A DNA stretch of 64,000 nt from Chaetorhynchus papuensis (taxonomy: Eukaryota; Chordata; Aves; Passeriformes; Rhipiduridae): positions 62,001 to 126,000 of the forward strand of contig VWYX01000740.1 of NCBI GenBank assembly GCA_013396525.1, written 5' to 3'. A model generated the notes under the pieces. The model was not told the origin of the DNA. It worked only from the letters and a program-made list of their open reading frames with translations, and ran no database searches. How positions within the stretch are numbered: the stretch's first letter is position 1; each line of letters starts with the position of its first letter. Positions 1-14,800 of the stretch are shown here, in pieces. Both the position numbers and the translations under genes were made by a program.

Positions 1-2555
1 TCTGAACAGGTCCAGGGCCTGGGGTGTGTCTCCAGCAGAAAACCATTTATGTCATAAAGTTTCTTCCAGCATCTCTAACATGGTGTGGTCATCTCCACAA
101 ATTTTTCTCTGGGAAAGGTAGGCTGACAACTCCTCAGGAAGACCAGAGAAGGATTTAAACCTACCAAACTTCTTGGCTGAAACACTGAAGCTGAGAACCT
201 GGTTGTTACTTGTTCTACCCACAGTTATGAGAGAAGGATGCTGGAGTTCACTGGTTTCTCACCTGAGCTGGTGGAAGGCATCCAGCTACATTTACTGATG
301 TTTTGGCCTCAGTTTCCACACTGAATTTGTAGAGCAGCTGAGCCTGCGTGGTGTGATTCACGTATCATTCCCTTGAACAGCACACACTCTGAAAGTGCTG
401 TGGATACTTTTATAGGCACTTGATTTTAACACAGCTCTGTAGTCTCAGAGTCACTTCTGAATATGGAGGAGAATGCAGAAAGATTGGGAACAAAAAATTA
501 AAAATTTATTTTCTCTCATCTCGTGGGGTCATGCTCAGCTGAACACTCACTACTACTGGTGTATAGCACAGCCCCAGTGGTCCTTATTTTCCATCAGCAC
601 TGATTGAAAATAATAGAAAATAGCAATAGATCATTGATCATGTTTTTCTGTGCCTGTTGACAATCAGTGCATTAAAAGCTGATCTCTGTGATTATTACCA
701 TGAGTCAGTGAGTGCCATCTGTCTCTTGGCACTGATAACTCAGCCAAGATCAATATCTGCATCATCCTACCTTTCTTTTAAAAATTGTTTTAAATTGCTC
801 TGAGTGATTTTCTTTTTAAGAACTTTCCAGGCTTAAAGTCTCTCTATGGGATAAGTGTATTTATAAATCCCAGAAGACAGCATTGGAATTCTTACTCGTT
901 AAAGAATATCTGCCTTATACATTTGTTACTTACCATGCTCAAAATGCAAACAGAATTTCTGAATGCTTTTGCAGAAACAGTGGGTGTGCAGAGCAGTGGA
1001 CGCCGAGCCAGGACTTTTGGATCACCCAGGAAAGGCTCTGAGAGCTCTATGGGCCCCCCCAGATTTGTTTTTACAAGAAATCCTTGACACCAGCCCAGGA
1101 CTGGTGCACTCTAACATCCCATCCAGATGAGAGTCAGGAATGTGCCTCTGCCAGCCCCTCCCCACCTCTTTTCCTTGGCTGCACAAATTCCCAGTGGTTT
1201 GTCAAACCATTTGTATTTTATTTTAAAGCACAAGGCTCAATCACTCTGTGACCACTGGAAGTCTTCCAAATACCAGTTAAACCCCAGCCTGAAATAAGCT
1301 ATTTTCTCCTTATTTGAAACCTTCAAAACAATGCAAGCAATCTGCTTTCACTCTGCATCATCCACAAGGCCATGGATCACTGATTAATTTCTGTTTCTCG
1401 TCTCCTAGGACTCTTTTTTCTCTCTTATCTCATATTTTATTTCCGTGCATTGTCATCATGGAAATTCCTATCAAGGCTATTTTGCTGCAACTTAAATTTT
1501 AAAGGTAGTTCGCAAGAAGTGCAGCAAAATTGGAGTGTATTTCACCCTGTGCCAGTTGTTACAGTAATAATTAAATAAAAAAAATGGTGTGGCCCTTGAA
1601 AATCAGTTTTCTTCTTAAGCCTGTTTTCTCGTGCCACTGCACAAGAGCTCTGCTGTGCTAATGTGGATTTGCCACATAGCAAGGAAGGCCTTTGGCGTAT
1701 TTTTCATGGCGTGGTGTTGCTCTAAAGAAATTGTATACATTGTTTAACCTCTCTGAATACAGGCTCTGCTGTAGGCCACGGCCTGTTGCGGTCAGTGGCA
1801 GAAAAACCAACCATGAATCTGCAATTTCAGTCCACGGCAGAGCTGCCCTGGGAAGGAGCATCGTTGGAGAGCAATTTTAGGCTTGAATCAAAGGCCCAGG
1901 GCCAACATCTTCGCACCGCCGGCAGGGTGAAGCTGACAATCCCTTGGAAAAGGACCAGGCCTTGGAAGAAGTTGCTGTGTAATGGCCCATTCTTCATAAT
2001 TCTGGTTTTTAGAGAATTGGTTACAGCATCTCAAATGTACCATGAGAAGGGCAGTCTCACAGCCCCAGCTCTTTTCACCACCCAAAATGCTTTTTCTCCG
2101 TTATTCCTTCACAGTGCACCACCATTGTTTTCTTCTCCTGGAGCATTTCCATTTATTGTCCTGGGAAAATCTGTGCTGGCAAATAATATCAGGGAAGGGT
2201 CCCGACTAACTGTCCCCACACCCTGGAAGTTCTCCGTTTCCACAGGATTCTTGCTTATTCACATTTGGGTAAAAACGTTCAGGACTAGACCCAGGACAGT
2301 TAAACATCACATTTTCAGGTGGTGAGGGAAAAATGCAGCTGGAAACTGTAAGTTCACCAAGTTTGTATCTAGCCGATTATTTTATTCTAATTTTAACCTG
2401 TGGTAAGAAGGGGAAAAAAAAAAAAAAGGATATTTTGAGTTCACTGTGTTTTTGTTCTCATGAATAGCTGGCATATTGCTTTGCCAAATGGCACTGTAGA
2501 TCCATGATGGAAAAGGTTATGCAGAACCCCTCATTTCTCTTCGGAATAGATGCAG

Positions 2556-2900
2556 NNNNNNNNNNNNNNNNNNNNNNNNNNNNNNNNNNNNNNNNNNNNN
2601 NNNNNNNNNNNNNNNNNNNNNNNNNNNNNNNNNNNNNNNNNNNNNNNNNNNNNNNNNNNNNNNNNNNNNNNNNNNNNNNNNNNNNNNNNNNNNNNNNNNN
2701 NNNNNNNNNNNNNNNNNNNNNNNNNNNNNNNNNNNNNNNNNNNNNNNNNNNNNNNNNNNNNNNNNNNNNNNNNNNNNNNNNNNNNNNNNNNNNNNNNNNN
2801 NNNNNNNNNNNNNNNNNNNNNNNNNNNNNNNNNNNNNNNNNNNNNNNNNNNNNNNNNNNNNNNNNNNNNNNNNNNNNNNNNNNNNNNNNNNNNNNNNNNN
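2556..2900. other. Assembly gap (345 N)
   Basis: An unbroken run of N. Apparent open frames crossing it are artefacts. The sequence resuming after it has a pyrimidine-rich stretch ending in a cag, but in-frame stops follow at once, so no exon is supported there. Confidence 0.99.
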
Positions 2901-3384
2901 CACCTTTATTCCCTTACTCCTGTCTGGTCTCTGTTTTCAGGAGGCCTCTTAAGGCATCAGCTCCTCACAGAAGAGAATACTTGACTTAAAGGTGATGCAA
3001 GGCAGACCTTAGGCACTGAGACTTATTGTGTTTGTCCTGTTATGAAAGTTGCTAAGCGTGTGGGAAACGGCAACATCGTAATCCTAAAATACAGGCAGGC
3101 AGTCCACAGAAAGATGTTTTTTAATGCTTAATGGTTAAATCTGACATGTTGTGGCTGGAAAAGTTGTTGTGAACCACATTATTCTGGATGTAGAACTTCT
3201 CCATGGAGGCAGACAGGAATGAATCCAGAGAAACAGCAAAGGCTATGAAAAGGCTAAAATTATTGAAGAAAAGAGTTTTATAAATAACCTAATCCAGCAA
3301 TGGTGGAGGGGCCTAAGAATAATCTTAAAATAATGAGGCAGATAAGTACAACAGAGAAAAAGGGACTCAGTGCTGTTAATGCAG

Positions 3385-3450
3385 AGGAGTTGGAACTGGA
3401 TGATCCTTGATGTCCCTTCCAACCCAAACCTTTCTAGGATTCTATGAATA
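3385..3450 (+). mobile_element. CR1 LINE 3'-end fragment
   Basis: Contains the typical CR1 3' terminal wording, TTGGAACTGGATGATCCTTG followed by CCCTTCCAACCCAAACC and a decayed GATTCTATGA tail. Sense orientation. Only the terminal 65 or so bases are recognisable, as usual for 5'-truncated avian CR1 copies. Confidence 0.85.
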
Positions 3451-5007
3451 TCACCAGGAGGATAAAACAACGTGAAAGAAAAAAAGGTAATTTAGGCTTA
3501 ATGCAATAAACAGCTTTACAATCGTGAGATCTGTCATTTCCTGGGCCAGTTTTCCAAGGGTAGTAAATAACTCTTCACAATGAAGAGATTGAAATTCAAG
3601 TTGGATAGAGGAATATAAAAATACTCTTATAAAAAGGAGTATAAAAATAAGCAAATGTACAATCGATATATAAATGTTACAACTAAAAGACAATCGATAC
3701 ATAAACACTGCAATTAAAAGACCCTGATAATGGTTTGCACTGAATGTATTTCCTTTTTGAGTGTATGCATCCACGTATTATTTTGGAGAAGTTTCTTGGA
3801 ATGAGAAATAAACTGGCCCTTTCCATGGGACCCTTTCAGTTTTGTATATAATTGGAATTGTCCACCGCCATTTGGCTGTTGAACAAATCCTAACATATAC
3901 TGATTTCACTTTCCTTGGAAGGTCTCCAAACCTTCTGCTTAAAAAAACCCCAACCAACAACCCTCAAAATATTTGGTATTTTTCTTCAACATGTGTTTTT
4001 TCCAGCTGTTACTTGAAACTCTGCCTTGTCAAGACATATAATGGGTTGGAAACAGCGAAATTGGAAACGGGTTCTCTAGAAATATATGATGGATTTCACC
4101 TAAGAGATTAAGATAATTATATTTAGGTGTTTCTACATGGAATTGTGTCCCATTTCCCACAGCAATCTGTGGATGTCCAGCCACGTAATCCATGGAGTCT
4201 AGAGAGTAATTAAACTGATCAAACGTGTGCATTTTCCTCAATGCAATCTTCAAAACTCCCTAAGCTCCAGCAGTTTTACCCCTTGATTGAGTGGTCTGAA
4301 GATGGGGTCTGGTGACATTTGGGGTAAATCTACATGGAAAAGGTGGCCATTTTACAAGATCTACAAATTTATGGACTAGCAACTGGTTATCAGATGGGAA
4401 ATGGAATCCCAAACGCACAAATCCCTCGACACAAAAATATGGTGCCTTGATACCTATATTAAGGTAACTGAATTAAATCCCAGATCTCAACTCACCAAGG
4501 GGATCATGGACACTTAGTTCACATGTAGATATAAACACTGAGACCTCTGATTGTTTGAGCTGAATGCCAGCAGAAACCATCATTAATAATAATAAAAAAA
4601 AAAGAAAGATGTAAATCATGGTGCTCTTAACAAGTTCATGCACTTTCACATAGGTAACAAGTTTTTCGGCATGTAGGTTTGTTTCTTTCGGCAGAATTTG
4701 TGGATTATTTTGTTTAAGCTGTGAACATCTTATCATTTCCTAGCAGGTCTTGGAAGAGAGATTATAGAACTTCCAATAATAGGAAAATATAGTATTTCAG
4801 GGGGAAAAAATCATGGAGACATATTTCAATCACAATACTGCACTGTTTTTCCCCCAAATATCTCGTGTGGAATCTGAGGGTGTATCACATGAAGTGAGAC
4901 TGTGAGAAATCAAATTACCTGGGCTTCTGGAAGTTACTGACCCTCTGAAATGTGTAGCCAAAGAAACACTGAGATTTGTCTTGTTGATCTTCTTGTCACA
5001 GAGATTT

Positions 5008-5083
5008 GAACCATCATCCCTCATGGGGCAGGGATGGACCAGATCTCCTCCAGAGGTCTCTTCCAGCATCAACAACTCTGTGA
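5008..5083 (+). mobile_element. Decayed CR1 3'-end fragment
   Basis: The text ATGGACCAGATCTCCTCCAG followed by GTCTCTTCCAGCATCAAC and AACTCTGTGA matches the end of a CR1 copy in sense orientation, with many substitutions. No intact octamer tail remains. Confidence 0.65.
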
Positions 5084-6187
5084 ATGGGCAGAGTGCAGAA
5101 CAATAAAATTCTTCAGAATATATATAAAAAAATTTTTTTTGGTGTGTAAAACCTGGGAAAAAGACTAAGATAAGATCATGAGAAAATGGAACAAATAGAT
5201 GAAGATGTTTGTCCTCACTGCCTGCTTAGAGTTTTCTATCAGCTCGTGAGTACTGATTGAAAAGAAGATAATGAAAGACCCTGAGATTGAAAACAAGCAG
5301 GGTTTTTTCATATGATAGGAAAGGAATGAGGCAAGGGATCAGAGGAGGAAGACAGCAGATCAGTAACTCCCAGTTAAGGAAACACAGAGAATTCTGGATT
5401 TGGATTTTCCCAAAGCAAGGTAACCAAGATAACAAGGCAATGTTGTGTAGCTTAAGATCTGAAATAAAAGAGAAGAGATGATAAGAGCCCTAATGAGATC
5501 TGCCCTTCTGTAGATGGACAGGAATAGTAATATAAAATAATATATTATGTGGAATAAGGGGGGATGGCTCCTGACATGAAAGTCTTTCCCAGTAACACAG
5601 AAACCTCGAAAACTATGGAATTTCGCAGCTCACCTCCAGTTCCTCGGAGGGAGGTGAAGAGAAGAAGCCACACTGAGCAAGGTGACAACCCCGAGTGGAC
5701 AGGTCTGTGTGCCACCTGCACGGGGGCAGGAGCTGGAAAATGAGGCAGAGTTGAGATGTAGAAGGGGAAACATGAGGTAAGGGATGCTGTGAGTCATTGT
5801 GACACACCATTAATTATGTTTCCAACCTTGGAGTGAGATTGTGTCAGTCCTGCATGTTTGTCAAGGTGGAAAGTGCTGGCATGAGCCTGAGTGTGTGTGT
5901 GTCAAAGGGGCTTCGAAAGGGAATTAGGTGAGGCTGAAGTGATTCCCTGTGGGTGAGTTACATTCCATCATCTCCCAGGAAGAGAAACAGGACTGGAAAA
6001 ATGTGCACTGAGTGTGAGGTAAAGCTCAGGATGCACCTCACCTTTAGGCATCTGAAAAATGAAGGAGCAGTTCTTTCCTAGGGAGAGGTTGGTAATTCCA
6101 GGGAATGGTTTGCATCACCTCTCTTGGATGCTGTGCTGGGACAGGGTGCATTTCTATCTTCCAGTACCTTCAGGCCACAAAAATGTC

Positions 6188-6245
6188 ATCCTTCCACTTC
6201 TCCAGGCTGAACAACCCCAATTCTCTCAGCCTCAGTCCTTCTAGG
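6188..6245 (-). mobile_element. CR1 internal fragment, antisense
   Basis: The words CTTCTCCAGGCTGAACAACC and TCTCAGCCTCAGTCCTT are the reverse complement of the CR1 segment that lies a few hundred bases before its 3' end. No CR1 terminus is present, so this is an internal remnant. Confidence 0.75.
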
Positions 6246-8184
6246 GAGTCTTTATTTTATTTTATAACACTGCTACAATGATAATTGTGTTTAATATTCT
6301 GCTTCACCCCTAACCTGCAGAATTATCACAGAGATCACAATTATGGGAAGTGGTGCTGAAGCATCTGAAGTCTTGCCTAGGCTTCATGTCCTTTAACACA
6401 TGCACAGATGTAAAGAAACATGGGGCAGATCAGAATGTTTTCAAACCAGACCCTAAAATGGTGTTAGAAACCTCTCAGTTTTCCCCTTTTCACCTCTGTA
6501 AATTGGACACACAAGTGCTCTTGGGTAAGACTTCCCTGTCTGCTGCTAATGGGAAGCACATGTGCAGAGAATACACTGGAGAAACAGTTCAAGAACATGT
6601 TATTCTAGGCGAAACATTATTTATGTGATCCTGCCAAAGATATCAAAACTTTCGGTTACTGGCAGTCTGTGTGTTCTCTGGGCAATTTAGTACCCACCAC
6701 TGTGCAAGCAGAAGTTCCTACAAAATACCTTTATCATTTAGGACTCTGCATTAGGGCTCATTGTCCCCTTCTTGCACAGATTTTATGATTAGATTGAGTC
6801 ACTCAAAGTGTTTATCCTGCAAAGGTCAGTGCAACTGAGCCTGTAGAAGACCAACAGCTGAGCCCCAGCCTCTCAAGAGCTCTGATTCCTGTCCTCACTG
6901 TGAGTGCAAACACTAACACTGGAGAGTTCTGGAGTTTTGCTGAGCTCTTGGAAGGACAGAAGCGTGAGCCTTGAAGCCCAGGCAGTCCTCACCCGCTCTC
7001 CAGGCCGTGCAGACACAGTGCAGCGAGTCACAGAAGTAAATTCACCAGTTACTCATTATTTAACTTTTGTTTGTAACAATAGCCCTTGGCATAAGGATTC
7101 AGAAAGAAAACTCTGGAAAGTTTTGTGTGGGTTAAAGCGTTTCTCTTCGTGTTGATAATCCTTCAGGAACCAAAGAATCCAGTCGTCCATGAACTGCTGG
7201 CCACCTTGCAAAGGGTATGAAGGGGTGATGTGAAGTTCCTTTGATTTTCCCAGTGTGGCTGCAGATTGCACCTGAGTGCAAAAGGGTCAAGAGAGATGGG
7301 CAGACAGGGAAAATACAAACATTAGGAACCCCAGAGCTGGAAAAACCAAAGTGTATCTTCAAAACCCAAAGCAATAAATAAAACAGAGAGCAGTCTGCAA
7401 GAACCTGCCACAGAAAAAGTTATAGACATGGACACAGAGAACTGAGAAATTGTTTAGTTTAAACTTAGTAGATAATGAACAAAACTAGAAAGGCCTCCAG
7501 AACTGTATAAATCAGACAGACAGATTAGTCTTGTACTAAAATTGACAAAGATTATATTTTAAAAACTGGAAAGATTGGACAGAATGCTTTTCAATGAGCC
7601 AACAACAGCACAGTTGTCTGTTCCCCTGATGTGAAAATGAAGGACTCTGCATCAAGAATGTGTGGTCAGTAGAAGAGACCCTTTTGGAAATGGTTTATCA
7701 CTGGTCAGCCAATTATTTTATGCCATCGGGTGTTCCAGATATCTTTCAGGTTCTCTGGGCTCCAGGAAAGCACTGATGAGAGGGAAAACTAAAGTCAGTG
7801 TTGGTTCAATGCTGTCTAATAATTAGGAGCCATCCCATGATAATCTAATACCTCTGTGAGCTCAGTTTTCTGGTATCACAAGAAAGACAAGTTAGTAAAT
7901 AATCAATAGGAAAGGAACGATTAATTATTCACAGTCCAATCAAGGCTGTTTTAATAAAGTCAAACTGAGGCTAAAATGTCTGAGAGACGAGACTGCAAGT
8001 TCTGTGTGTGGGAGGGGATAAATTTACTTGGCAAGTGGCAAATGAGGCACTGATAACTTTCTCAATGGGAACTATTGCAAAATAAAAACCAGTGGAACTT
8101 TTGGATGTACATGGAGAACATTCAGTAGAAGATGGGAAGTGACCTTGCCTCTATAAACTACTCCATTTAAAACTTGTTAAATGA

Positions 8185-8310
8185 TGTGTCCAGCTCTGGA
8201 GCACATTTCAGAAAAGACATCTAAACAATGGAGAGAGTTCAAAGGAGAACTGCAAACACAATCCAGGGCAGGAAAGCAAATCTTTCACTATGAAGCCTAA
8301 GAAGCTTAAT
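8185..8310 (+). mobile_element. Possible degenerate CR1 fragment
   Basis: GTGTCCAGCTCTGGAGCAC followed by AGAAAAGACAT and GAGAGAGTTCAAAGGAGAAC aligns by eye with the sense CR1 segment that reads 'tgtccagttctgg ... gagcgggtccagagga'. Divergence is high and the borders are approximate. Confidence 0.45.
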
Positions 8311-8824
8311 TTTTTCAGCAGGGAAGTCTAAGGAACAGCGTCATCCCATGAAAACAGCTCCTGGTTCACCACCTTAATGGCTCTACCTGGAACTATCATC
8401 CCCATCGCTTTGTGAAGGCTGGAAAATGTTGGAGCAGGCTTTATATGTGGCTTTCCAGCAGGTTAAAATAGAAAATGAAAACAAACACTGCCACATTAAC
8501 ACCTTGAAGAATTTGAGTTCAGCTATATTTTGGGGTAGGATGAGGCACAAGAAGTTTCCATCCAAGTCTTACATGTTATTGGATGTCCAGGTGGCAGGAG
8601 ATATTCTAGAGATAACCACCCACCTTGCTTCTTTCTGTGACCACAATATGTCCCTGCCATCTCTGCTTTTTAGGACTAGGAGATATCAAATGCAAATAAA
8701 ATATTTCAAACTGCCAATCCATTGGAAAATCTGAAATGATCCTGCATTTAATTGGTGTAATTTTATTCAATTTGCATATTTACTGCCCATCTGAGTCCCA
8801 TTTCAGACTCTTCACATTGCACAA

Positions 8825-8838
8825 AGAGAGAGAGAGAG
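8825..8838. repeat. Short (GA)n run
   Basis: Seven GA units between acaaa and ttaaaa. Too short to be a strong microsatellite. Confidence 0.8.
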
Positions 8839-11800
8839 TTAAAAAGACTGAGGGTAACATTTGGTAAAACTTTTAATTGAAATAACTTAAATCACAGCCC
8901 CAGTCCTGTCACTGTGTGGCAGCAGGGTGAGGGGAAATGCTCTTTTCAGCCACTGAAATTCCTCTGCCATGAAAACCAAAATGCTTATAACAATTTGATG
9001 ACCTCTACATGATTGCAGAGTGATGGAAACCCAAGCCATGGTCGGTCTTTCACCTCTGTGGCACCACAAGGACTGCAGTGTGGAAGGTGGTTTGGTATTC
9101 CCAGAGGGCCAATTCCTGATTTTGAAAGCAGATATTTAAGAAGCCCAGCTGAGCTTCAGTTAATGTCCAGATCTCAGGCAATTTTTGCAGCAATGTCAGC
9201 CAAAACTCCTGCACGTGCAGGCAACAATGTCCAGCTGTTCCTTTTTTATTTCCCTTGAGCTTCTCTCTCTCAGATAAACTGACATTTTTCCTTCCACCAT
9301 AATCCAAGCATAATTCTCATCTGAAACATACATAGTTGAGCCAAACTATGGTTTGTTTAATAATAATTTGTTTGATTATTAGCTTTCCCTTCCTAGCTCT
9401 CGTTTGTCCGGATCAATGGTGGTGGGTAATCAAAGGAAACAAGATTACACCCTAATCCAGCTCTGCAGCTGCTTTGCTAATAGAAATCTCCCTCCTCTGT
9501 GGCAGTGGCAACTGTTCCTGATTTTAGGGAGTCCAGCTGTGCCTTAAGAAGCTTGGGAGGCTGTGAATCCCAGGACAGCTGAAGCCCCCATAGCTCCTCT
9601 TTACATTCATGCTGTAAATGTTGTCCAAGCTACGTCCTTGCTCAAACCTGCCAAATCCAGTTATTTGTCCTGTCTTCCAGAACAGGGAAAATCATCCAGA
9701 CTCACTCTTCTTTTCCTCCCACCTCCAATGATCCAGTCATTATGGAAAAGTGAATTAATTTCTGGGACAGATTTAATTTATGGAACACTCTTTAGCCCCC
9801 GTTGCTCTCCAGCTGAGCAGACACACATCCTTCCAGGACACACATTTTTCCCAGAGCAAATTCTGAAATCCCTGCTAATTATACATTTTTCCATCTTAGA
9901 TGTCTGCTTCACCCACAAATTGGAGCAGTTTAGGGGGCAAAAGGCTAAAACTTTGCCTTGGAAATCCCTTAGAAGCTGAGAGTCCAGCCCTGAGGAGTTC
10001 TGCTGGATGCCATCAGAGCTGGGGGCTTCTCCCCTCACTTTCAGGCCAACTGAAGGGTCTGGGGAGGTGATTCCCAACTCCTCTGCTGCCCTGCAAAGGC
10101 AAAAAAGAGATGCAAGGCCACTGCAAGAGAAGAAAGTCATCCACCATCTGATTCCATGATTTTCTGATCCAGCTCTCATGCGAGCGAACTGTTCCTCTCT
10201 TACGTGGATGGGAAATGAAAGTTGACACGATTTTTGACCTTGTCTCCTTGCTCTGGAGCTGGTGGATACACTACCCCAAATTATGGGAGAAATGTTGCTG
10301 GAGGGAGAGCTGTGGGAGGGAAAGGACGGCTAGCTGAGTCAAGCCAGACAACTGACAGGTTTTTCTTTTTCCTTCCTTGTTTAAGAGGTCTTTGCCATTG
10401 AGTGCCATCCTTCCTTCCATTTTCTCCACCCTTCCTGAAAACACACAAGTCCTCCTACCATGTAATCCATGGGACAAAGTGGGAATGCAGAGCAGGGATG
10501 AGTCTCTAAAGCCCACAGACTCCTGCAGCTCTCTCTGAACAGCCAATTGAAGCCATTCTCCCTCTTCAGAGTTTAAATTCCTACGCCTAGGCTGACTTGA
10601 CTGTCCTTAGGCTTTGCCTTGTGAGCCTTGTTTCTAAGGATCTCTTCTTTCTTTTAAACCGATCTTATGACAAATGGCAATGGTTTTTATTTTTAATTAT
10701 TTTTTTGGGGATTGGACAGATCAATGCAACCCTTACGTGGCTCTGTACTAACAGTAACGAGCACAGACAAAGTGTTTGAACTACTCACGGATATTCTGAC
10801 ACTCCCACTGGAAGAAAAAGCTTGGAAAACTGTGTCGTATAAAAACACACACACGCACATTCCTACAGCAGAATATAAATACTGAGTCTGGAATTACTGA
10901 GAGAGCTCTGCAAACCCTGGTGGGGGGTGTAATTATCCCAGCCTTCAGTGGTTGAAGGGAATGAATGCACAAACTGAGGGTGTGACCCAGCTCTCTCCGT
11001 GCCACATTAGCCATCGTGGGCTCCTCTCCGACTCTCTTTTCCCATTTCTTAGAGGAAAGTTTCTTCCCAGCTGGCTGAGACACACCACCACACCACGTGC
11101 ACATCCAAAATCTATTTCTGGCACAGCCAAAGGGTTTATTTTAAGTCACTGCCATGTGGGCACATTTGAGTCTCCCCTGGGCACAGACCTTGGCCCCAGT
11201 TTACACATGGGATGGGGACTGCAGTGCAGGGATGGTACAAAGAGGTCTTAAACCACCATAGAAAGCTCTACAAGAGCCCATTTTATGACAGGATCACTGT
11301 TTTATGCCCTGAGGCAGCATCAGTGTGAACACACTCAGGGAGGTGCTACCTCACCCTGATGCCATGATGATTTTTTGTCTTTTCTTTTATACCCCTGTTA
11401 TACCTTTTTACAATTTCTGTATTCTTGGTGCTTTTTGCCCACATTCTTGGATTTGTTTGTCAAGCTGGGACACTGAACATTTGAGAAGCTTCGTAGTCAG
11501 GGATCAGTGTGCCCAGAGCCCAAGGTCCTCTCCAGAACACATTTTGGAAACTGAGATAGAACCATCCAGGGGAAGGTTCCTTGGGAAGGGGGGGCTCACT
11601 GGAGCCTCTCCTTGTGGAATCTTTGATAGATGTGCTAATTAGTAACACCTCTAATGTGATACCAGATCTATTGTGGGTGGGCATTGTGGGGTGCATTGGG
11701 GTGCATTCGACCTGGACGTGGTGCACCTAAGGATCCTTAAAATAAATCCCAAGGTAAAATCCCTTTTTCCCTTCTAACCGTGTTTGCCTCTTGATTTTAA

Positions 11801-14800
11801 GACCAGGAAAAGGCATCAGCCCTTACAGAGCACAAATCCGTAAGTACTTAACACTGGAGTCTTATTTCCTTATGACATCAGGAAGAGATGGAAAAATAGG
11901 AGGGAATTTAATAGGGATCATTTGCTAATGTTGAGATGAGAACAAAAGCGAGATGACTTTGAAAAGGCCAAAACTTTTAAAGCTTCCTAGATCTCAGCTT
12001 TGCTTCTCTTACAGAAAGCTGGGACCTAATGTAATTTATAGACTTTTATTTTCTTCTTCTTTTTTTCTTCAGTTGTACATCTAAGACTGCTTCTGCATCA
12101 ATTGAGCTTGTCTGGTTTTTGACAAACTTTCTGTACTTCATGGTGCTGCACATTGATGCTTTTCTGCAAGGAAGGAAATCGGTGGTTCCCATAAAAATGC
12201 ATATCGTGAGTGTGAATTTATAATTTACTTAGAATTACTTCTCTAAGGAATAACTAATCCATTCCCAGTTGTAACTGGAGGAATAATTAATCCGTTCCCC
12301 ACTTGTTCCTGAAGAAATGGGGTAGGTCTTGCTAAAAATTTGTGTCACAAACAAGCGTTGTGGTTTTATGTGTCAAAGTTTACTTTGAAATAAAGCTCTG
12401 GTCAGTGTGGTCGATGATGTCTCTGGTGTCGAGCATCCAAAGTGGATTTATAAACAGAGTCAAGTGCTGAGAGTGCCTGTTTCTTTCCACTGACTGCAAG
12501 GGAAACAATTAAAACTAACATTATAGGAGGTGTCTTAAGTTAGATGGCGTGAATGCTACTGTTTCTAAGTATTTTCTCTCTTTTTAAGTGATTTTCAATA
12601 GTTATCCCCTGGTCTTAGTCAAGCTTTGAGTTTCCTGCTCCTGTAAGCAAGGGAGAACAAAACCAGCCAGGATTACGAATTTGCAGCAAGTTGAAAAACT
12701 GCTACCAAGAGATAATTATCAATGGTTCATGATCAAAACTGAGGATGTTGTGGAGATAGAGGCCTTGCTGGGATGTTGTTCTGGTGTGGTATTTCCCACC
12801 GGTTTATGTCTGGCGTGATGGAGCAGGAGTAAATGTCACAAGTATTATTGACTTAGAAAGGGCAGCAGTACTCTGGAGGTGTAAGGTTAGAATTAAGATG
12901 AACCTTGAGGATTGTAAAACTGGCCTGAAGCACAAAGGAGGTTTTCTAGAGAGAAAATTCACTGTGTTATAACTGTAAAACATCAGATAAAGAACTCCAT
13001 TAACAGAAGTCAAGAGGAACAAAAGAGGAAAGTTTGCAAGAAAATAAGTTGATCAGTCTGTAAAAATTAAGATGGATAACCTTTAAAAATCTCCCAAATT
13101 TTTGAGAGGAAGGGAATAAATCTTTTCTGAGATCCATGTTGTTTGGCTTTAATTACAAGGGAGAGCTGGAAAATTTGGATGTAAGCACTGGAATCGAACA
13201 TCTAAAGGAGAACAGGAATCCCCATCCTCGAGGAAGACAGCCCAGAGGAACTGCTGTCAGGAGGATTGAGTGTAATTGGAAATGCAGGGAAGACTCAGGA
13301 ACTCCCAAGGATGATCCATTCACTACGAGGTTCTGGCACAGCTTTCTGTGAGTGTTACAACTGCTCTACCTATGGTGACTTTGTTTTATTGCCTCATTTC
13401 TGCAGCCTGTATCAAATGCTGGATTCCTTTGCTGCTGCAATGTGATCTCACAGATTTGACAATTCCAGCTGACACTTCCCAGGCTGTGGCTGTGTGATAA
13501 ACCTGACAAAGTTCACCTCAAGGCTTTTTTCTGCTTGGGAAATAGGTCACAAGCTTCACCTCGAGGTCTCCCTTTTATTTTCCCTATCAGTTCAGCATCC
13601 AGTGCCCTATAACACTTGGCAGTTAAAAGAAATTCATTATTCTGACGAAGCCTCTGATGTTGAATCAGCACCTCGGACTGTGCCAAAGACAAGCTGTGAG
13701 CCTGAGCAGCCGAGCCAGGGGGAAACAGAGCTCAGAGCAGACACAGTGATAAAATCTGGTGACAGAACTCATGGAAATCCCATAAAAAACCTCCCTGGAA
13801 ACAACCAGATCATCAGCAGTGCGCTGGTGGTGCTTTGCAGCTTAGGGCAGCAGCAGCTTGGACTGTGCATTAAAAAACCAGGCGAACTCTGATCCATACT
13901 GAAAATATCCCTAGAGCAATAACAATGGTTTATTCACCTCCTGTGTTTGTAATGAACTACCAAGGCTTTCATTAGCACAGTCACTGGTGTGTCATGCCCC
14001 GTATTCCTGGCAGACTTATTATTTTATGTAACACAATGTGCGGGGTGAAAATAGGGAAAAAAAAGAGAAGAAAATATTGGTCAACCTCCCAGTGATGCAC
14101 TGGGCACAGGAAATTCAAAAGGACAATTGTTGCTAAATATGTACACTTAGGAAAGTGAATAATATTTGGAGTTTAACCCTCAATGGGGTGGCATTTTCTG
14201 AGATTGAGAAACAAAATATTTCACAAGAGAGCTGGGTTTAAATAAAAAGTATTTGAGAAGGTTTGTTTGGAGAAAGATGTAAGATTTTCTCCTATTTTAT
14301 GGTAAGGGTTCATTTTATAAATTTCTCACAAAAATGGCTTTTCCTCAGAGTGCATGGATGATTGCTTGGTTAATATCCATCACTGCTATGAGAGGGGCAT
14401 TTATTAATATATTAATGCTGCTGGAAGTTGGCTGCTGCTATCAGCAGAGTGTGTGGCTTCTCTCTCCAGCATAAGCTTGGGGAGAAGAAATGCCTCATTT
14501 GGAAGAATTTGTCTGAATTTTGCCTTCAGACAAAAGATGTTCCTGATGAGAGCCACAATTTCTGTTCCTCTTCCCTGGCACTCCATGCTGTGTGTCAGAG
14601 AACAGGCAGTGGTGGAGACTTCATGGTCCACACTGCTGCATCCTCTGGAGAGATGCTGCTGTCAAACTTGGTGGCACAAAGGAATCAAAAGGAAAAAAAA
14701 TCTGCTTCCTGATGCAGGCTGGTTTAGCAGTTGTCTGGGAAATTCCCTTTTGTGTCTGGGTTGGAAGATAGTAATCTTTATTATTTCATGTCCCAGAAGT

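Noticed and set aside
1786..2325. 179-codon open frame on the + strand
   Set aside because: One of the longest frames in the upstream flank, but the translation matches no family I know, has no domain-like pattern, and overlaps a frame on the other strand. Frames of this length occur by chance in 64 kb.
2504..2989. Open frames across the N run
   Set aside because: They are open only because N cannot encode a stop. There are no supported residues in the middle.
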